Assembly: GCF_038002605.1 (NCBI RefSeq)
Contig: NZ_JBBOCT010000001.1
Coordinates: forward strand, 5,022,001-5,086,000
Length of the DNA stretch: 64,000 nt
Source: Bacillus sp. FSL K6-3431
Lineage (GTDB): Bacteria > Bacillota > Bacilli > Bacillales > Bacillaceae_C
Reading direction: 5' to 3'
The notes beneath the pieces were generated by a model. The model was not told the DNA's origin. It worked only from the letters and a program-made list of their open reading frames with translations, and searched no databases. This document shows positions 8,865-17,991 of this stretch, in pieces. A program made the translations under genes and the position numbers. Each line of letters opens with the position of its first letter. Within the stretch, counting starts at the first letter, position 1.

Positions 8865-9707
8865 ATGAACTTGACAAAAAGAGATGAAAAGCTTTGGGAA
8901 GAATTACAGGATTGGCGCCAATCATTTTTTGAATATGAGTCTACGGATATAGAAAATGCATTTGATAAATGGATGGATCAAGTATTTACACTCCTTCCTC
9001 CCACATTACAAGCACAATTTTTCGAGAAAATGGATAATTGGTTTTTTCAAGTTAATTCATTGATTCGTGGAGCGCAATTTCAAAATGAAGCGAGTGCTAG
9101 AATTTTGCAATCAGCTAGATCAATGGACAGCGAAATTACAACTTTGGCAGATATGAGACAGATGCCTGTGGATCAGTTAACGTTTTTAGCTGAGCAACAG
9201 GCAGCGAAACATCGAATTTACTCCTTATTACAAGGTGGCGGAGCAGGCTCCGGACAAACACTATTAGTAGGGAGTGACTTTCTTGCCACACTTGTAATTA
9301 ATCTACGGGCTGTTCAAGTTATCGCCATGTCATACGGGTATGATGTGCAAACCCCAGCTGGTTTATTAGAGACGGTCAAAGTGTATAACACTGCGACAAT
9401 GCCGGATCGATTGAAAATGTTTGGTTGGGAAGATTTAATGGATGATTTGCAAAAAAGTGATGAAGAATTTTACTTCGATATTCATGAACGAATCATCGAT
9501 CAAACATGGCTTGATGAACCTCTAAAACATTTATTGAAAATAAGTTTAATTTTCATGTTTTCAAAGAAGAAATTGTCCGGTGTGCCAATTCTTTCGATGG
9601 CGGTAGGAGCAGGGGTAAATTACAATACGACAAGAAAGATTACTCATTTTGCAGTGAAATATTATCAATATAAGCATTTGCTAGAAAAAAATGGTGAGTT
9701 TATATGA
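8865..9707 (+). CDS. EcsC family protein
   Basis: This 280-residue protein belongs to the EcsC family: the segment LLVGSDFLATLVINLRAVQV and the following YGYDVQTPAG are typical. The N-terminal half is helical and charged; weakly hydrophobic stretches lie at about residues 140-165 and 225-245. The biochemical role of stand-alone EcsC-family proteins is not established. ATG 8865 is preferred to GTG 8856, because AAAGGAG lies eight bases before it. The stop codon overlaps the ATG of the decayed moaB (ATGA), so the two were once translationally coupled. The gene itself looks intact. Confidence 0.82.
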   Translation: MNLTKRDEKLWEELQDWRQSFFEYESTDIENAFDKWMDQVFTLLPPTLQAQFFEKMDNWFFQVNSLIRGAQFQNEASARILQSARSMDSEITTLADMRQMPVDQLTFLAEQQAAKHRIYSLLQGGGAGSGQTLLVGSDFLATLVINLRAVQVIAMSYGYDVQTPAGLLETVKVYNTATMPDRLKMFGWEDLMDDLQKSDEEFYFDIHERIIDQTWLDEPLKHLLKISLIFMFSKKKLSGVPILSMAVGAGVNYNTTRKITHFAVKYYQYKHLLEKNGEFI

Positions 9708-10234
9708 GTGTAGAAGCTCATAAACTGAAGCATTCATCTCAAGTATCCTGTGCCATTATCAAGCCATTATCACAGTTAGTGATGCAAGAACTGAAGTGAC
9801 CGATAAAAGTGGAAAGCTAAGAAAACAGCTTCTAATGGCAGAAGGTCAATATGTTCGATGTTATTAAATTGTAGAAGATGATAGTAGAGTGATTCATTCA
9901 GCGGTTCAAACGGTCAGTAGAGAGAATAAAGGGAATGTTATTTTGCTCACAGGTGGCACAGGTATAGCTAAACGTGATGTGACAAATGAATCTGTTTCTG
10001 CTTTATTTGAAAAAGATGTAGTTGAATTTGGTGAATTGTTTAGAAATGCTTAGTTATACAGAAGACATTGGTTCTGTTGCGATGCTATCAAGGGCAGCAG
10101 CAGGAACTATGAAAATAAGGTGATTTCATCATGCCAGGTTCTGCAGGTGCAGTAAGGTTAGCATTGGAAAACTTATTCTCAGTGAGCTAGTTCATGTTGT
10201 TAGGGAAGTAATAAAAGACAAAGAGATTCGTTAG
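9704..10234 (+). pseudogene. moaB: Decayed moaB (molybdenum cofactor biosynthesis)
   Basis: Remnants of MoaB can be read across this stretch in shifting frames. They are MSVEAHKLKHSSQVSC at the start, then a TEVTDKSGKLRKQLL-like segment, IVEDDSRVIHSAVQTVSREN, ILLTGGTGIAKRDVT (the molybdopterin-binding signature), SYTEDIGSVAMLSRAAAGT and finally PGSSGAVRLA-like and VREVIKDKEIR. Stops and frameshifts separate the pieces (for example stops near 9797 and 10050, and small indels around 9760, 10045 and 10120), so no full-length product is possible. The position between ackA and argG matches B. subtilis moaB. Confidence 0.88.
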
Positions 10235-10254
10235 GATCTTTTTGTCTCATATAG

Positions 10255-10300
10255 AGAGACCCTCTTCTTCGAGATGTTCAAATTCGAGAGAGGGTTTTTG
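10255..10300 (+). terminator. Terminator after the moaB remnant
   Basis: An imperfect hairpin formed by ACCCTCTTCTTCGAG and TTCGAGAGAGGGT is followed by TTTTT. It is the old operon terminator for ackA-ecsC-moaB. Confidence 0.65.
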
Positions 10301-10580
10301 TATTTGAAATAGCAAATTTGTTGAGTATCAGCAAATTCCGTGAGTGGCTCATAAAAAAACTGATCGGCCAGTAATACATGTGAATTACAATTAGTTAAAG
10401 AATTTCAGTTGGAATTTACCCTGAGTGATCAGAATTTTACTGTGTCTTTTATCGATTTGTTAGTTATACAAATTGAGATACACTCGTAACATAAGGATGT
10501 TCTTTTCGACGTTTCTCGTCTTTGTTCTTCTCTTTAAATTAACCTTCGCATATTCCATCTACTTATTATAAGTATTTATA
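10301..10580. other. Intergenic region between moaB remnant and argG promoter
   Basis: This 280-base AT-rich stretch has no open frame of note, no RNA gene I recognise and no member of the repeat families seen elsewhere. Confidence 0.4.
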
Positions 10581-10585
10581 CATTT

Positions 10586-10627
10586 TTATGAATAAGTATT
10601 GATATTATGAATTCTATGTGGTAATAT
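10586..10627 (+). promoter_or_regulatory. argGH sigma-A promoter with likely ArgR/AhrC box
   Basis: TTGATA (10599-10604), a spacer of exactly 17 bases and TAATAT (10622-10627) form a near-consensus sigma-A promoter about 70 bases before argG. TATGAATAAGTATTGAT overlaps the -35 from 10588 and resembles the ARG box (core TGAATAA-ATTCA-like) bound by the arginine repressor AhrC/ArgR. A second AT-rich ATGATTAAAAATAAAT stretch follows the start point. Repression of argGH by arginine is known in Bacillus; the operator assignment here rests on similarity only. Confidence 0.7.
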
Positions 10628-10697
10628 CCTATATATTAAATGATTAAAAATAAATAATTATGTATAACTATACAATCATAAATAGGAGGCTATATTC

Positions 10698-11903
10698 ATG
10701 AAAAAGAAAGTTGTTCTTGCATATTCCGGTGGTTTAGATACCTCTGTAGCAATTAAATGGTTCCTTGATGAAGGTTACGATGTTATCGCATGTTGTCTTG
10801 ATGTTGGTGAAGGGAAAGATTTAGCGTTTATTCAATCGAAAGCATTAGAAATGGGTGCTTCGAAAAGCCACATCATTGATGCGAAAGAAGAATTTGCTAA
10901 TGAATATGCATTGTTATCACTTCAGGCGCACACAATGTATGAAGGGAAATATCCACTCGTTTCTGCACTATCAAGACCATTGATTTCTAAAAAATTGGTT
11001 GAAGTGGCAGAACAAGAAAATGCAGATGCTGTTGCACATGGCTGTACTGGAAAAGGTAATGACCAAGTGCGATTTGAAGTTTCGATTAAAGCGTTGAATC
11101 CAAATTTAGAGGTATTAGCTCCTGTTCGTCAATGGAGTTGGTCACGTGAGGAAGAAATCGCATATGCGAAAGAAAAAGGGATTCCGATTCCTATCGACCT
11201 AGACAGCCCATATTCTGTAGACCAAAACTTGTGGGGAAGAGCAAATGAGTGTGGAGTTTTAGAAAACCCATGGGTTGCACCGCCAGAAGATGCGTATGAT
11301 TTAACAACCGCTCTTGAAAACACACCAGATACTCCTGATGTAATCGAAATTGATTTTGTTAAAGGGGTTCCTGTATCTATTGACGGAAAAAAATATCCAT
11401 TAAGTGAATTAATTTTAGAGTTGAACACAATTGCTGGAAAACATGGCGTTGGCCGTATTGACCATGTAGAAAACAGATTGGTTGGTATCAAATCTCGTGA
11501 AATTTATGAATGCCCTGGTGCTATGACTCTATTAACGGCGCATAAAGAATTAGAAGATTTAACGTTAGTAAAAGAATTAGCTCATTTTAAACCAGTAATC
11601 GAAAAGAAACTAACTGAGTTAATCTATGATGGACTATGGTTCTCAGCACTAAAACCAGCACTTACTGCATTCCTTAAAGAAACGCAACAATATGTAAATG
11701 GGACAGTAAGGGTGAAATTATTTAAAGGCCATACGATAGTTGAAGGTAGAAAATCGCCTAATTCTTTATATGATGAAAATCTTGCAACATATACATCTGC
11801 TGATGAATTCGATCAATCAGCGTCTGTAGGATTTATTAAACTTTGGGGTCTACCAACAGAAGTTCACAGTATGATTCATAAAAAGGATGGTATTAAAGCA
11901 TGA
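10698..11903 (+). CDS. argG: Argininosuccinate synthase
   Basis: This 401-residue enzyme condenses citrulline and aspartate with ATP to argininosuccinate, the penultimate step of arginine synthesis. The N-terminal P-loop-like motif [14 protein letters not shown] is at residues 8-21. [14 protein letters not shown] and the later [12 protein letters not shown] ATP/citrulline site are intact, and [17 protein letters not shown] is present at the C-terminus. AGGAGG precedes the ATG. argH overlaps by four bases (ATGA), so the pair is one operon under the promoter at 10599-10627. Confidence 0.97.
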   Translation: MKKKVVLAYSGGLDTSVAIKWFLDEGYDVIACCLDVGEGKDLAFIQSKALEMGASKSHIIDAKEEFANEYALLSLQAHTMYEGKYPLVSALSRPLISKKLVEVAEQENADAVAHGCTGKGNDQVRFEVSIKALNPNLEVLAPVRQWSWSREEEIAYAKEKGIPIPIDLDSPYSVDQNLWGRANECGVLENPWVAPPEDAYDLTTALENTPDTPDVIEIDFVKGVPVSIDGKKYPLSELILELNTIAGKHGVGRIDHVENRLVGIKSREIYECPGAMTLLTAHKELEDLTLVKELAHFKPVIEKKLTELIYDGLWFSALKPALTAFLKETQQYVNGTVRVKLFKGHTIVEGRKSPNSLYDENLATYTSADEFDQSASVGFIKLWGLPTEVHSMIHKKDGIKA

Positions 11904-13270
11904 AAAAAGCATGGGGAGGACGATTTTCAAAATCACCAGAGCAATGGATTGAAGAATTCGGTGCGTCTATCTCTTTTGACCAAGAGCTTGTTTTTGAAGA
12001 TATTGAAGGCAGTATTGCCCATGTGAAAATGCTTGGAAAAACAAATATTATTCCGCTTCCAGAGAGTGAAATAATTGCAGAAGGTCTTGCGAGTTTGAAG
12101 ATAAAAGCCGAAGCTGGTCAGCTTGAATATTCTGCCTCAGAAGAAGACATTCATTTGAATTTAGAAAAGATGCTAATTAAGGAAATTGGTGCAGTTGGTG
12201 GAAAGTTGCATACAGGAAGAAGTCGTAATGACCAAGTGGCAACAGATATGCATCTATATTTAAAAAAACAAGTTGAAGTGATTATTTCGCATATTAATGA
12301 ATTACAAGTAGCGCTTGTGGAACAGGCGAAGAAAAATGTCGAGACTGTTTTTCCAGGATATACGCATTTACAGCGGGCGCAACCCGTTTCATTTGCACAC
12401 CATTTACTAGCATATTTCTGGATGCTTGAACGTGATAAGGAACGTTTCACTGAAAGTTTAAAGCGTATCGACATTTCCCCACTTGGGGCAAGTGCACTTG
12501 CTGGTACAACTTTTCCAATTGATCGCCATTATGCAGCAGAGCTATTAGGATTTTCGAGCGTATACGAAAATAGTATGGATGCTGTGAGTGATCGAGATTT
12601 TATTGTGGAATTTTTAAGTAATTCCGCTTTGACGATTACCCATTTGTCCAGACTAGCGGAAGAATTCATTCTTTGGTCGAGCAGAGAGTTCAATTATATT
12701 GAACTTGATGATACATACGCCACTGGCAGTAGTATCATGCCGCAAAAGAAAAACCCAGATATGGCAGAATTAATTCGCGGTAAAAGTGGAAGAGTTGTTG
12801 GGAATTTGATGTCTATGCTCACCGTTTTAAAAGGTTTACCACTTACGTACAATAAGGATATGCAGGAAGATAAAGAAGGAATGTTTGACACAGTTCGCAC
12901 GATTACTGGTTCATTGAAAATCTTTGCGGGCATGATAGAAACAATGTCAGTGAAAACAGATTCAATGGAAGTAGCTGTTCATCAAGACTTTTCCAATGCT
13001 ACTGAACTAGCAGATTATTTAGCGGCTAAAGGAATTCCTTTCCGGGATGCACATGAAATTGTTGGAAAGCTCGTTCTTTCCTGTATTAATAAAAATTGTT
13101 ATTTACTTGATTTAAAATTGGACGAACTTAAAGATGCATGTGCAGATATTGAAGAAGATGTATTCACAGTTCTGTCTCCGATTGAAGCAGTAAAAAGAAG
13201 AAATTCTTACGGTGGTACTGGTTTTGAGCAAGTAAAGAAACAAATAAATAAAGCACAACAATTGCTATAA
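11900..13270 (+). CDS. argH: Argininosuccinate lyase
   Basis: This 456-residue fumarase/aspartase-superfamily enzyme cleaves argininosuccinate to arginine and fumarate. Seen are KAWGGRFSK at the N-terminus, [13 protein letters not shown], the catalytic His region [15 protein letters not shown] and the signature [12 protein letters not shown], which carries the catalytic Ser. Length is normal. The start ATG overlaps the argG stop. No terminator follows immediately; a 154-bp dispersed repeat begins at the stop codon, and the first good hairpin terminator is at about 13494. Confidence 0.97.
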   Translation: MKKAWGGRFSKSPEQWIEEFGASISFDQELVFEDIEGSIAHVKMLGKTNIIPLPESEIIAEGLASLKIKAEAGQLEYSASEEDIHLNLEKMLIKEIGAVGGKLHTGRSRNDQVATDMHLYLKKQVEVIISHINELQVALVEQAKKNVETVFPGYTHLQRAQPVSFAHHLLAYFWMLERDKERFTESLKRIDISPLGASALAGTTFPIDRHYAAELLGFSSVYENSMDAVSDRDFIVEFLSNSALTITHLSRLAEEFILWSSREFNYIELDDTYATGSSIMPQKKNPDMAELIRGKSGRVVGNLMSMLTVLKGLPLTYNKDMQEDKEGMFDTVRTITGSLKIFAGMIETMSVKTDSMEVAVHQDFSNATELADYLAAKGIPFRDAHEIVGKLVLSCINKNCYLLDLKLDELKDACADIEEDVFTVLSPIEAVKRRNSYGGTGFEQVKKQINKAQQLL

Positions 13271-13424
13271 GTGCGTGTTCAAAATGGTGCCAAAATAGAA
13301 ACAAGAAGTTCGAGGCGAGAAGATTTTGAGGATCGGAACGTATGCTTTTAATACGTGAGAACCGGAAAAACCGAGCAAGAAGAAATTCGCCGTTTATCAT
13401 TTGGTGACTTTTTGAACAACCTCT
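13271..13424 (-). repeat. MITE-like dispersed repeat, copy A (154 bp)
   Basis: This full-length copy starts at the base after the argH stop. One end reads GTGCGTGTTCAAAATGG and the other TTTGGTGACTTTTTGAAC followed by AACCTC; the two ends are imperfect inverted repeats. The interior matches copies B (19877-20030) and C (39995-40148) over its whole length. Orientation is given relative to copy B. No protein is encoded. Confidence 0.85.
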
Positions 13425-13493
13425 ATAAAGGACACGATTAGGATGCCGATTAATTAAGTAATTTGAATCGAGTCAATCTCTATCTTTGAAGTC

Positions 13494-13530
13494 AAAAGCA
13501 TCGACCGGTTAAATGATCGATGCTTTTTGA
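13494..13530 (+). terminator. Terminator downstream of argGH
   Basis: Stem AAAGCATCGA / TCGATGCTTT with T run, about 220 bases after argH and beyond repeat copy A. Confidence 0.8.
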
Positions 13531-13555
13531 CATTACATCAATATAAAATGCAAGT

Positions 13556-13592
13556 AAAAGCAGTCCAATTAAGATGCAATTGGACTGCTTTT
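13556..13592 (-). terminator. Terminator of the universal stress protein gene
   Basis: Perfect 15-base arms AAAAGCAGTCCAATT / AATTGGACTGCTTTT around a seven-base loop. It lies 27 bases beyond the stop of the leftward uspA-like gene and can act on both strands. Confidence 0.85.
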
Positions 13593-13618
13593 GTTATAAT
13601 TATTTAATGTTTGTACTT

Positions 13619-14077
13619 TTATTCTACTTTATCTTCCAGTTCAGTACGTATGACGAGAACATCGCAGTTGGCAGCTCGAGTAATATACTCAGAGACACTT
13701 CCAATTAATAATCTTTCGACGGCATTTAGCCCAGTCGCGCCACATATAATCAAGTCAGCATTTACTTGTTTTGCAGTATGCTTTGGAATGACACTTCTTG
13801 GTGAACCACGTTCAATAATCGTTTTTAAATTTTGAAGACCTTGTGTTTTGGCCTGTTGTTGATAACCATTTAGAAGGTTTTCCGCATAATTTACAGCTCG
13901 TTCTGCCATCGTTCCATCATATGATTCGATTGAAACATATGACCTCGTATCAATTACATGAACTAAAGTGAGTTGGGCATTGTTCCTTAGTGCAATTTGA
14001 ACGGCCTTTTTGAATGCGCACTCGGCAGATTTAGAACCATCAACCGCAACTAATATGTTCCGATAAGCTAATTCCAT
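13619..14077 (-). CDS. Universal stress protein UspA family
   Basis: This 152-residue cytoplasmic protein has a single Usp domain. The N-terminus YRNILVAVDGSKSAECAF has the nucleotide-contacting Asp, and GATGLNAVERLLIGSVSEYI matches the ATP-binding pattern G-2x-G-9x-G(S/T). It is therefore likely an ATP-binding Usp. Function is general stress survival, with no specific substrate known. GGAGG lies about nine bases before the ATG. It is a single-gene unit, divergent from ald. Confidence 0.9.
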   Translation of the reverse strand: MELAYRNILVAVDGSKSAECAFKKAVQIALRNNAQLTLVHVIDTRSYVSIESYDGTMAERAVNYAENLLNGYQQQAKTQGLQNLKTIIERGSPRSVIPKHTAKQVNADLIICGATGLNAVERLLIGSVSEYITRAANCDVLVIRTELEDKVE

Positions 14078-14436
14078 TTGTAATCGCCTCCTTCTTTTTA
14101 TTCTAACATGTTTACGCTAGTATTTCCGTTTTCAAATATCGAATAACAGAAAAAGGTGAAAAAAGGTAAATTATGAGTGAGTAGCTAAAGGTTCAATGAA
14201 CAATCAATGAGGGTAAAAGAGATGCATACTGTTAGCATGGTGGAAGAAATAGATGAATAGTTAATCTTGATAAAAAAGTAATGTCAGGGGAGTAATTACT
14301 CGTATTATTTAACACAGCTAGTCTCTTATATTCATGAATCACTGAATTACCTCACTTTTAATGGAAAATTGCTGTTATCAATTGTCGAAAATGTTATATT
14401 GGTAAGGTAGGATTCATCGAACAGGAGGACGAAGTA
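14078..14436. other. Divergent intergenic region uspA / ald
   Basis: This region of about 360 bases has no convincing open frame or known RNA. It must hold the leftward uspA promoter and the rightward ald promoter. A TTATAT at about 14394-14399 could be an ald -10 element, but no good -35 lies at standard spacing, so no promoter is called. Confidence 0.4.
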
Positions 14437-15552
14437 ATGCAGATCGGAATACCAAAAGAGATAAAGAATAATGAAAATCGTGTTGCGATGACCCCTGCTG
14501 GAGCAATGACGCTAACGGCAGCAGGCCATGAAGTTTATGTTGAAACTGAAGCCGGACTCGTTTCGGGATTCACTGATAAGGATTATAAAGAAGCGGGCGC
14601 GAAAATTGTCAACAGCGCTGACGAAGCTTGGTCATTTGAAATGGTAATGAAGGTAAAGGAACCGGCACGTGAGGAGTATCACTTTTTTCGTGAAGGAATG
14701 ATTTTATTTACTTACTTACATCTTGCTGCTGAGCCAGAATTGACAAAAGCAATGATTGCTAAAAAAGTTACGGGTGTTGCTTATGAAACAGTTCAACTTG
14801 CAAATGGCAGCCTACCTTTATTAACACCAATGAGTGAAGTTGCTGGAAGAATGGCAGTGCAAGTAGGTGCGCAATACCTTGAGAAAAATTATGGTGGACA
14901 AGGCATTTTATTATCTGGGGTTCCTGGTGTCCAACGTGGAACAGTTACAATTATTGGCGGTGGAGTTGCAGGGTTAAATGCTGCTAAAATGGCAATCGGT
15001 TTTGGGGCGCAAGTGAATATTATCGACTTAAATCCGGGACGTCTACGTCAATTGGATGAGATATTTGGAAATAATGTTAGCACATTGATATCAAATCCAT
15101 ACAATATCGCCGCTGCTGTAAGCAAATCAGATCTTGTAATCGGTACAGTATTGATTCCGGGTGCAAAAGCACCAAAACTAGTTTCAACAGAAATGATTAA
15201 GACGATGGAACCTGGTTCAGTGGTAATTGATATTGCAATTGATCAAGGAGGCATTTTTGAAACGTCGGATAGAGTTACAACACATGATGACCCAACATAT
15301 GTGAAGCATGGAGTAGTTCATTATGCGGTTGCAAATATGCCTGGAGCTGTTCCAAGAACTTCGACATTTGCTTTAACAAATGCAACTGTTCCTTATGCAT
15401 TGAAAATTGCAAATAAAGGATTAAAGCTAGCTTGTTTACATGATGAGGCATTGTTAAAGGGTATAAACACGCTGAAAGGTCATGTTACTTACCGTGCAGT
15501 AGCTGAATCATTAGAACTTCCATATGAAGAAACAAAACAATTATTACAATAA
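14437..15552 (+). CDS. ald: Alanine dehydrogenase
   Basis: This 371-residue NAD-dependent enzyme interconverts L-alanine and pyruvate plus ammonia. The N-terminus [20 protein letters not shown] is the AlaDH/PNT signature with the pyruvate-contacting Arg. Catalytic Lys and His contexts (MKVKEP, FTYLHLA) are present. The Rossmann motif [20 protein letters not shown] is at about residues 169-188, and the catalytic Asp region [10 protein letters not shown] is intact. AGGAGG precedes the ATG. It is a single-gene unit closed by a terminator. In bacilli it is used for growth on alanine and in sporulation. Confidence 0.96.
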   Translation: MQIGIPKEIKNNENRVAMTPAGAMTLTAAGHEVYVETEAGLVSGFTDKDYKEAGAKIVNSADEAWSFEMVMKVKEPAREEYHFFREGMILFTYLHLAAEPELTKAMIAKKVTGVAYETVQLANGSLPLLTPMSEVAGRMAVQVGAQYLEKNYGGQGILLSGVPGVQRGTVTIIGGGVAGLNAAKMAIGFGAQVNIIDLNPGRLRQLDEIFGNNVSTLISNPYNIAAAVSKSDLVIGTVLIPGAKAPKLVSTEMIKTMEPGSVVIDIAIDQGGIFETSDRVTTHDDPTYVKHGVVHYAVANMPGAVPRTSTFALTNATVPYALKIANKGLKLACLHDEALLKGINTLKGHVTYRAVAESLELPYEETKQLLQ

Positions 15553-15603
15553 TGTAAAAAAAAACGAAAGCACCGATAGCACTGGTACGTCGTGGCTAGA
15601 CAA

Positions 15604-15645
15604 TAAAAAACAACCATCTAGAAAAAATTTAGATGGTTGTTTTTC
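15604..15645. terminator. Bidirectional terminator ald / M24 peptidase
   Basis: AAACAACCATCTA / TAGATGGTTGTTT with A- and T-rich flanks sits between two convergent genes. Confidence 0.85.
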
Positions 15646-15658
15646 TAATAGAGTTTGT

Positions 15659-16753
15659 TTAAACGATCTGTAGTGATTTGGGGAATTTTGTCAATATCTC
15701 TACACCGTTTTCTGTAACAAGTACATCATCTTCAATTCTAACTCCTGCCACTTCTGGTACGTAAATACCAGGTTCAATTGTAAAAACCATTCCAGATTTT
15801 ATTATCAAATCATTGGTGGCAGTGATGGATGGATACTCATGTACACTGATGCCCATCCCGTGTCCTAAACGATGTGGAAAGTAGTCACCATACCCTGCTT
15901 CTTGAATAATCCCCCTTGCTATTAGATCTAAATCAGAAGCTGTGATACCAGACTTTACAGCTTCCACTGCAGCTTCTTCTGCCTGCAATACCGTATTGTA
16001 AATTTCTGCTTGTTTATCGGAAATATCGCCATAAGCGATTGTTCTAGTAATATCGGAGCAGTATCCTTCATAGACGACACCAAGATCGAATAAAACGAGA
16101 TCACCTTTTTTAATTTTCGTGAGACCAGGTGTACCGTGTGGTAATGCAGCATTTGCGCCAGTTAAAACCATCGTATCAAAGGACATACCGGAAACACCCT
16201 TTTTCTTTACTTCATATTCGATCGTAGCAATCAAATCAAGTTCGGTTTTTCCAGTAGCGATTTCATTCATACCAACTTGGACAGCGAAATCAGCAAGTTC
16301 ACATGCTGTTTTTATAAGGGCAATCTCATTGGGATCTTTCATCATTCTGAGTTCATGAAGAATTGCCTCTGCTCGGACGAAAGTTGCATCATTAAAACGA
16401 TTAGCAAGTTCTTCGTATCTTTCCAAGTTTAAATGTTCTTTTTCAACCGCCCATTTGGTAATTTTAGTGATACGGCGTTTAATCGATTTTTCAACAAGGT
16501 CCCAGGTATTGTCTGTATCACTATAGTCCAAAATTTCGTGTTCCCAACCAGAATTCTTAGCATCAAGTGTTTCCATTGCAGGGCAAATGAGGATAGGTTC
16601 TTCCGTTTGAAAAACTGCTAGTCCTAATAGTCTTTCGTGTGGTTCACTACGGAATCCTGTTAAGTAAAAAACATTATCAGGTGAAGTGATAAATGCAGCA
16701 TCAATGTTTTCTTGTTTCATCCAATTAATTAATTTATGCAATCTGTGAGTCAT
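15659..16753 (-). CDS. M24 family Xaa-Pro peptidase
   Basis: This 364-residue pita-bread-fold metallopeptidase has an N-terminal creatinase-like domain (about 1-130) and a C-terminal M24 domain. Metal ligands are in LFDLGVVYEGYCSDITRT (two Asp), HRLGHGMGISVHE (His), GMVFTIEPGIY (Glu) and VRIEDDVLVTENG (Glu). It should remove N-terminal residues before proline or split Xaa-Pro dipeptides; sequence alone does not decide between the two. ATG 16753 has GGAG nine bases upstream, while ATG 16762 directly abuts that site, so 16753 is preferred. It is convergent with ald and divergent from ytkL. Confidence 0.88.
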   Translation of the reverse strand: MTHRLHKLINWMKQENIDAAFITSPDNVFYLTGFRSEPHERLLGLAVFQTEEPILICPAMETLDAKNSGWEHEILDYSDTDNTWDLVEKSIKRRITKITKWAVEKEHLNLERYEELANRFNDATFVRAEAILHELRMMKDPNEIALIKTACELADFAVQVGMNEIATGKTELDLIATIEYEVKKKGVSGMSFDTMVLTGANAALPHGTPGLTKIKKGDLVLFDLGVVYEGYCSDITRTIAYGDISDKQAEIYNTVLQAEEAAVEAVKSGITASDLDLIARGIIQEAGYGDYFPHRLGHGMGISVHEYPSITATNDLIIKSGMVFTIEPGIYVPEVAGVRIEDDVLVTENGVEILTKFPKSLQIV

Positions 16754-16891
16754 GAGTTCCATCTCCTAAATAATAAATTCACTTATAATCGTATCAGTTT
16801 TTATGATAAAAAAAAAGAAAAGCAGGTAAAAATCTAAAGTAGATAGAATTGATATAATAAAGGAAAAATAGCAGAAGGAGTGTTATTTCTA

Positions 16892-17575
16892 ATGAAAGTA
16901 TCTTATCACGGACATTCGGTTGTTAAAATTGAAACAAATGACAGGCAGATAATCATTGATCCATTCATTACTGGAAATGGGTTAACCGATTTACATGAGG
17001 AAAATGAAAATCCAGATGTTATTATTTTAACGCATGGGCATGGTGATCATGTAGGTGATACAGAGTCAATTGCAAGGCGTTCCGGTGCGCTTGTGATTGC
17101 ACCAAATGAACTGGCAACCTATTTAGAATGGCAAGGATTACGAACACATCCGATGCATATAGGTGGTGCATATGAATTTGATTTTGGCAAAGTGAAATTA
17201 ACTCCCGCTTTTCATGGCTCAGCAATCTTTACCGAGGAGAAGGAGATCATCTATTTAGGGATGCCTGCTGGTGTATTATTTATGGCGGAAGGGAAGACCG
17301 TATATCATGCTGGCGATACTGCACTTTTTTCTGATATGAAGCTGATTGGGGAACGGCATCCGATCGATATTGCTTTTTTACCAATCGGAGATAATTTTAC
17401 AATGGGGCCGGAAGATGCATCGTTAGCAGCCAAATTTCTCGGAGCAAAGACAGTTGTTCCAATTCATTATAATACATTTCCGCCTATCAAGCAGAATCCG
17501 CAAATGTTTATAGATTTGTTAGAAAAAAGTATAAAAGGACAAATAATGAATCCAGGGGAGTCCATCGTGATCTGA
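16892..17575 (+). CDS. ytkL: Metal-dependent hydrolase YtkL (UPF0173)
   Basis: This 227-residue metallo-beta-lactamase-fold protein has the metal motif HGHGDHVGD at about residues 48-56. Further ligands are in [16 protein letters not shown] and [10 protein letters not shown]. It is cytoplasmic, with no signal sequence; its physiological substrate is unknown. ATG 16892 follows AGAAGGAG at suitable spacing; an upstream in-frame start at 16880 has none. Position next to ytoI matches B. subtilis ytkL. Confidence 0.9.
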   Translation: MKVSYHGHSVVKIETNDRQIIIDPFITGNGLTDLHEENENPDVIILTHGHGDHVGDTESIARRSGALVIAPNELATYLEWQGLRTHPMHIGGAYEFDFGKVKLTPAFHGSAIFTEEKEIIYLGMPAGVLFMAEGKTVYHAGDTALFSDMKLIGERHPIDIAFLPIGDNFTMGPEDASLAAKFLGAKTVVPIHYNTFPPIKQNPQMFIDLLEKSIKGQIMNPGESIVI

Positions 17576-17668
17576 GCCCACTGACAAAATACAGAAAAAT
17601 CATCACTCCTGTGCAAGTCCTAATGGCTAGCTGCATATACTAACAAAAAGCTGTTAGGAGGCCTAATT

Positions 17669-17911
17669 ATGCATAACCGTTATTTGATCTGTTTACTCAT
17701 GTGTGCCGTCATGCTTTATTTCTTCGTGCCAGAATTACAGCCTGAATTTGCAGGGACGAAAGGAATGTTTTCAATTGTTTGGCTTATATTTGCGTTACTT
17801 GTTATAGCTGGTAATTTATCCGCTCTTTTATTTGCACCGAAAAGACAACGCAAAAAGAAGCTACCTACAAATACTGGAATGAAAAAAGAGAATAGAATTC
17901 GTGCTCGTTAA
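17669..17911 (+). CDS. Small membrane protein of unknown function
   Basis: This 80-residue protein has two predicted membrane helices (about residues 5-20 and 36-58) and a very basic C-terminal tail (PKRQRKKKLP...KKENRIRAR) that should face the cytoplasm. The ribosome binding site TAGGAGG, spaced eight bases from the ATG, supports real translation. I do not recognise the family. It lies between ytkL and ytoI on the same strand and may be cotranscribed with either. Confidence 0.7.
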   Translation: MHNRYLICLLMCAVMLYFFVPELQPEFAGTKGMFSIVWLIFALLVIAGNLSALLFAPKRQRKKKLPTNTGMKKENRIRAR

Positions 17912-17991
17912 GTAGCCAGAAAATTGAAGATAGCGGCTTTTCTCGATATACTAAGAGTATGAGCTCGGTTATGAGAGAAGGGTGAAAAAGC

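Noticed and set aside
13164..13400. 78-residue minus-strand open frame after argH
   Set aside because: It spans the end of argH and repeat copy A; its sequence is that of the repeat.
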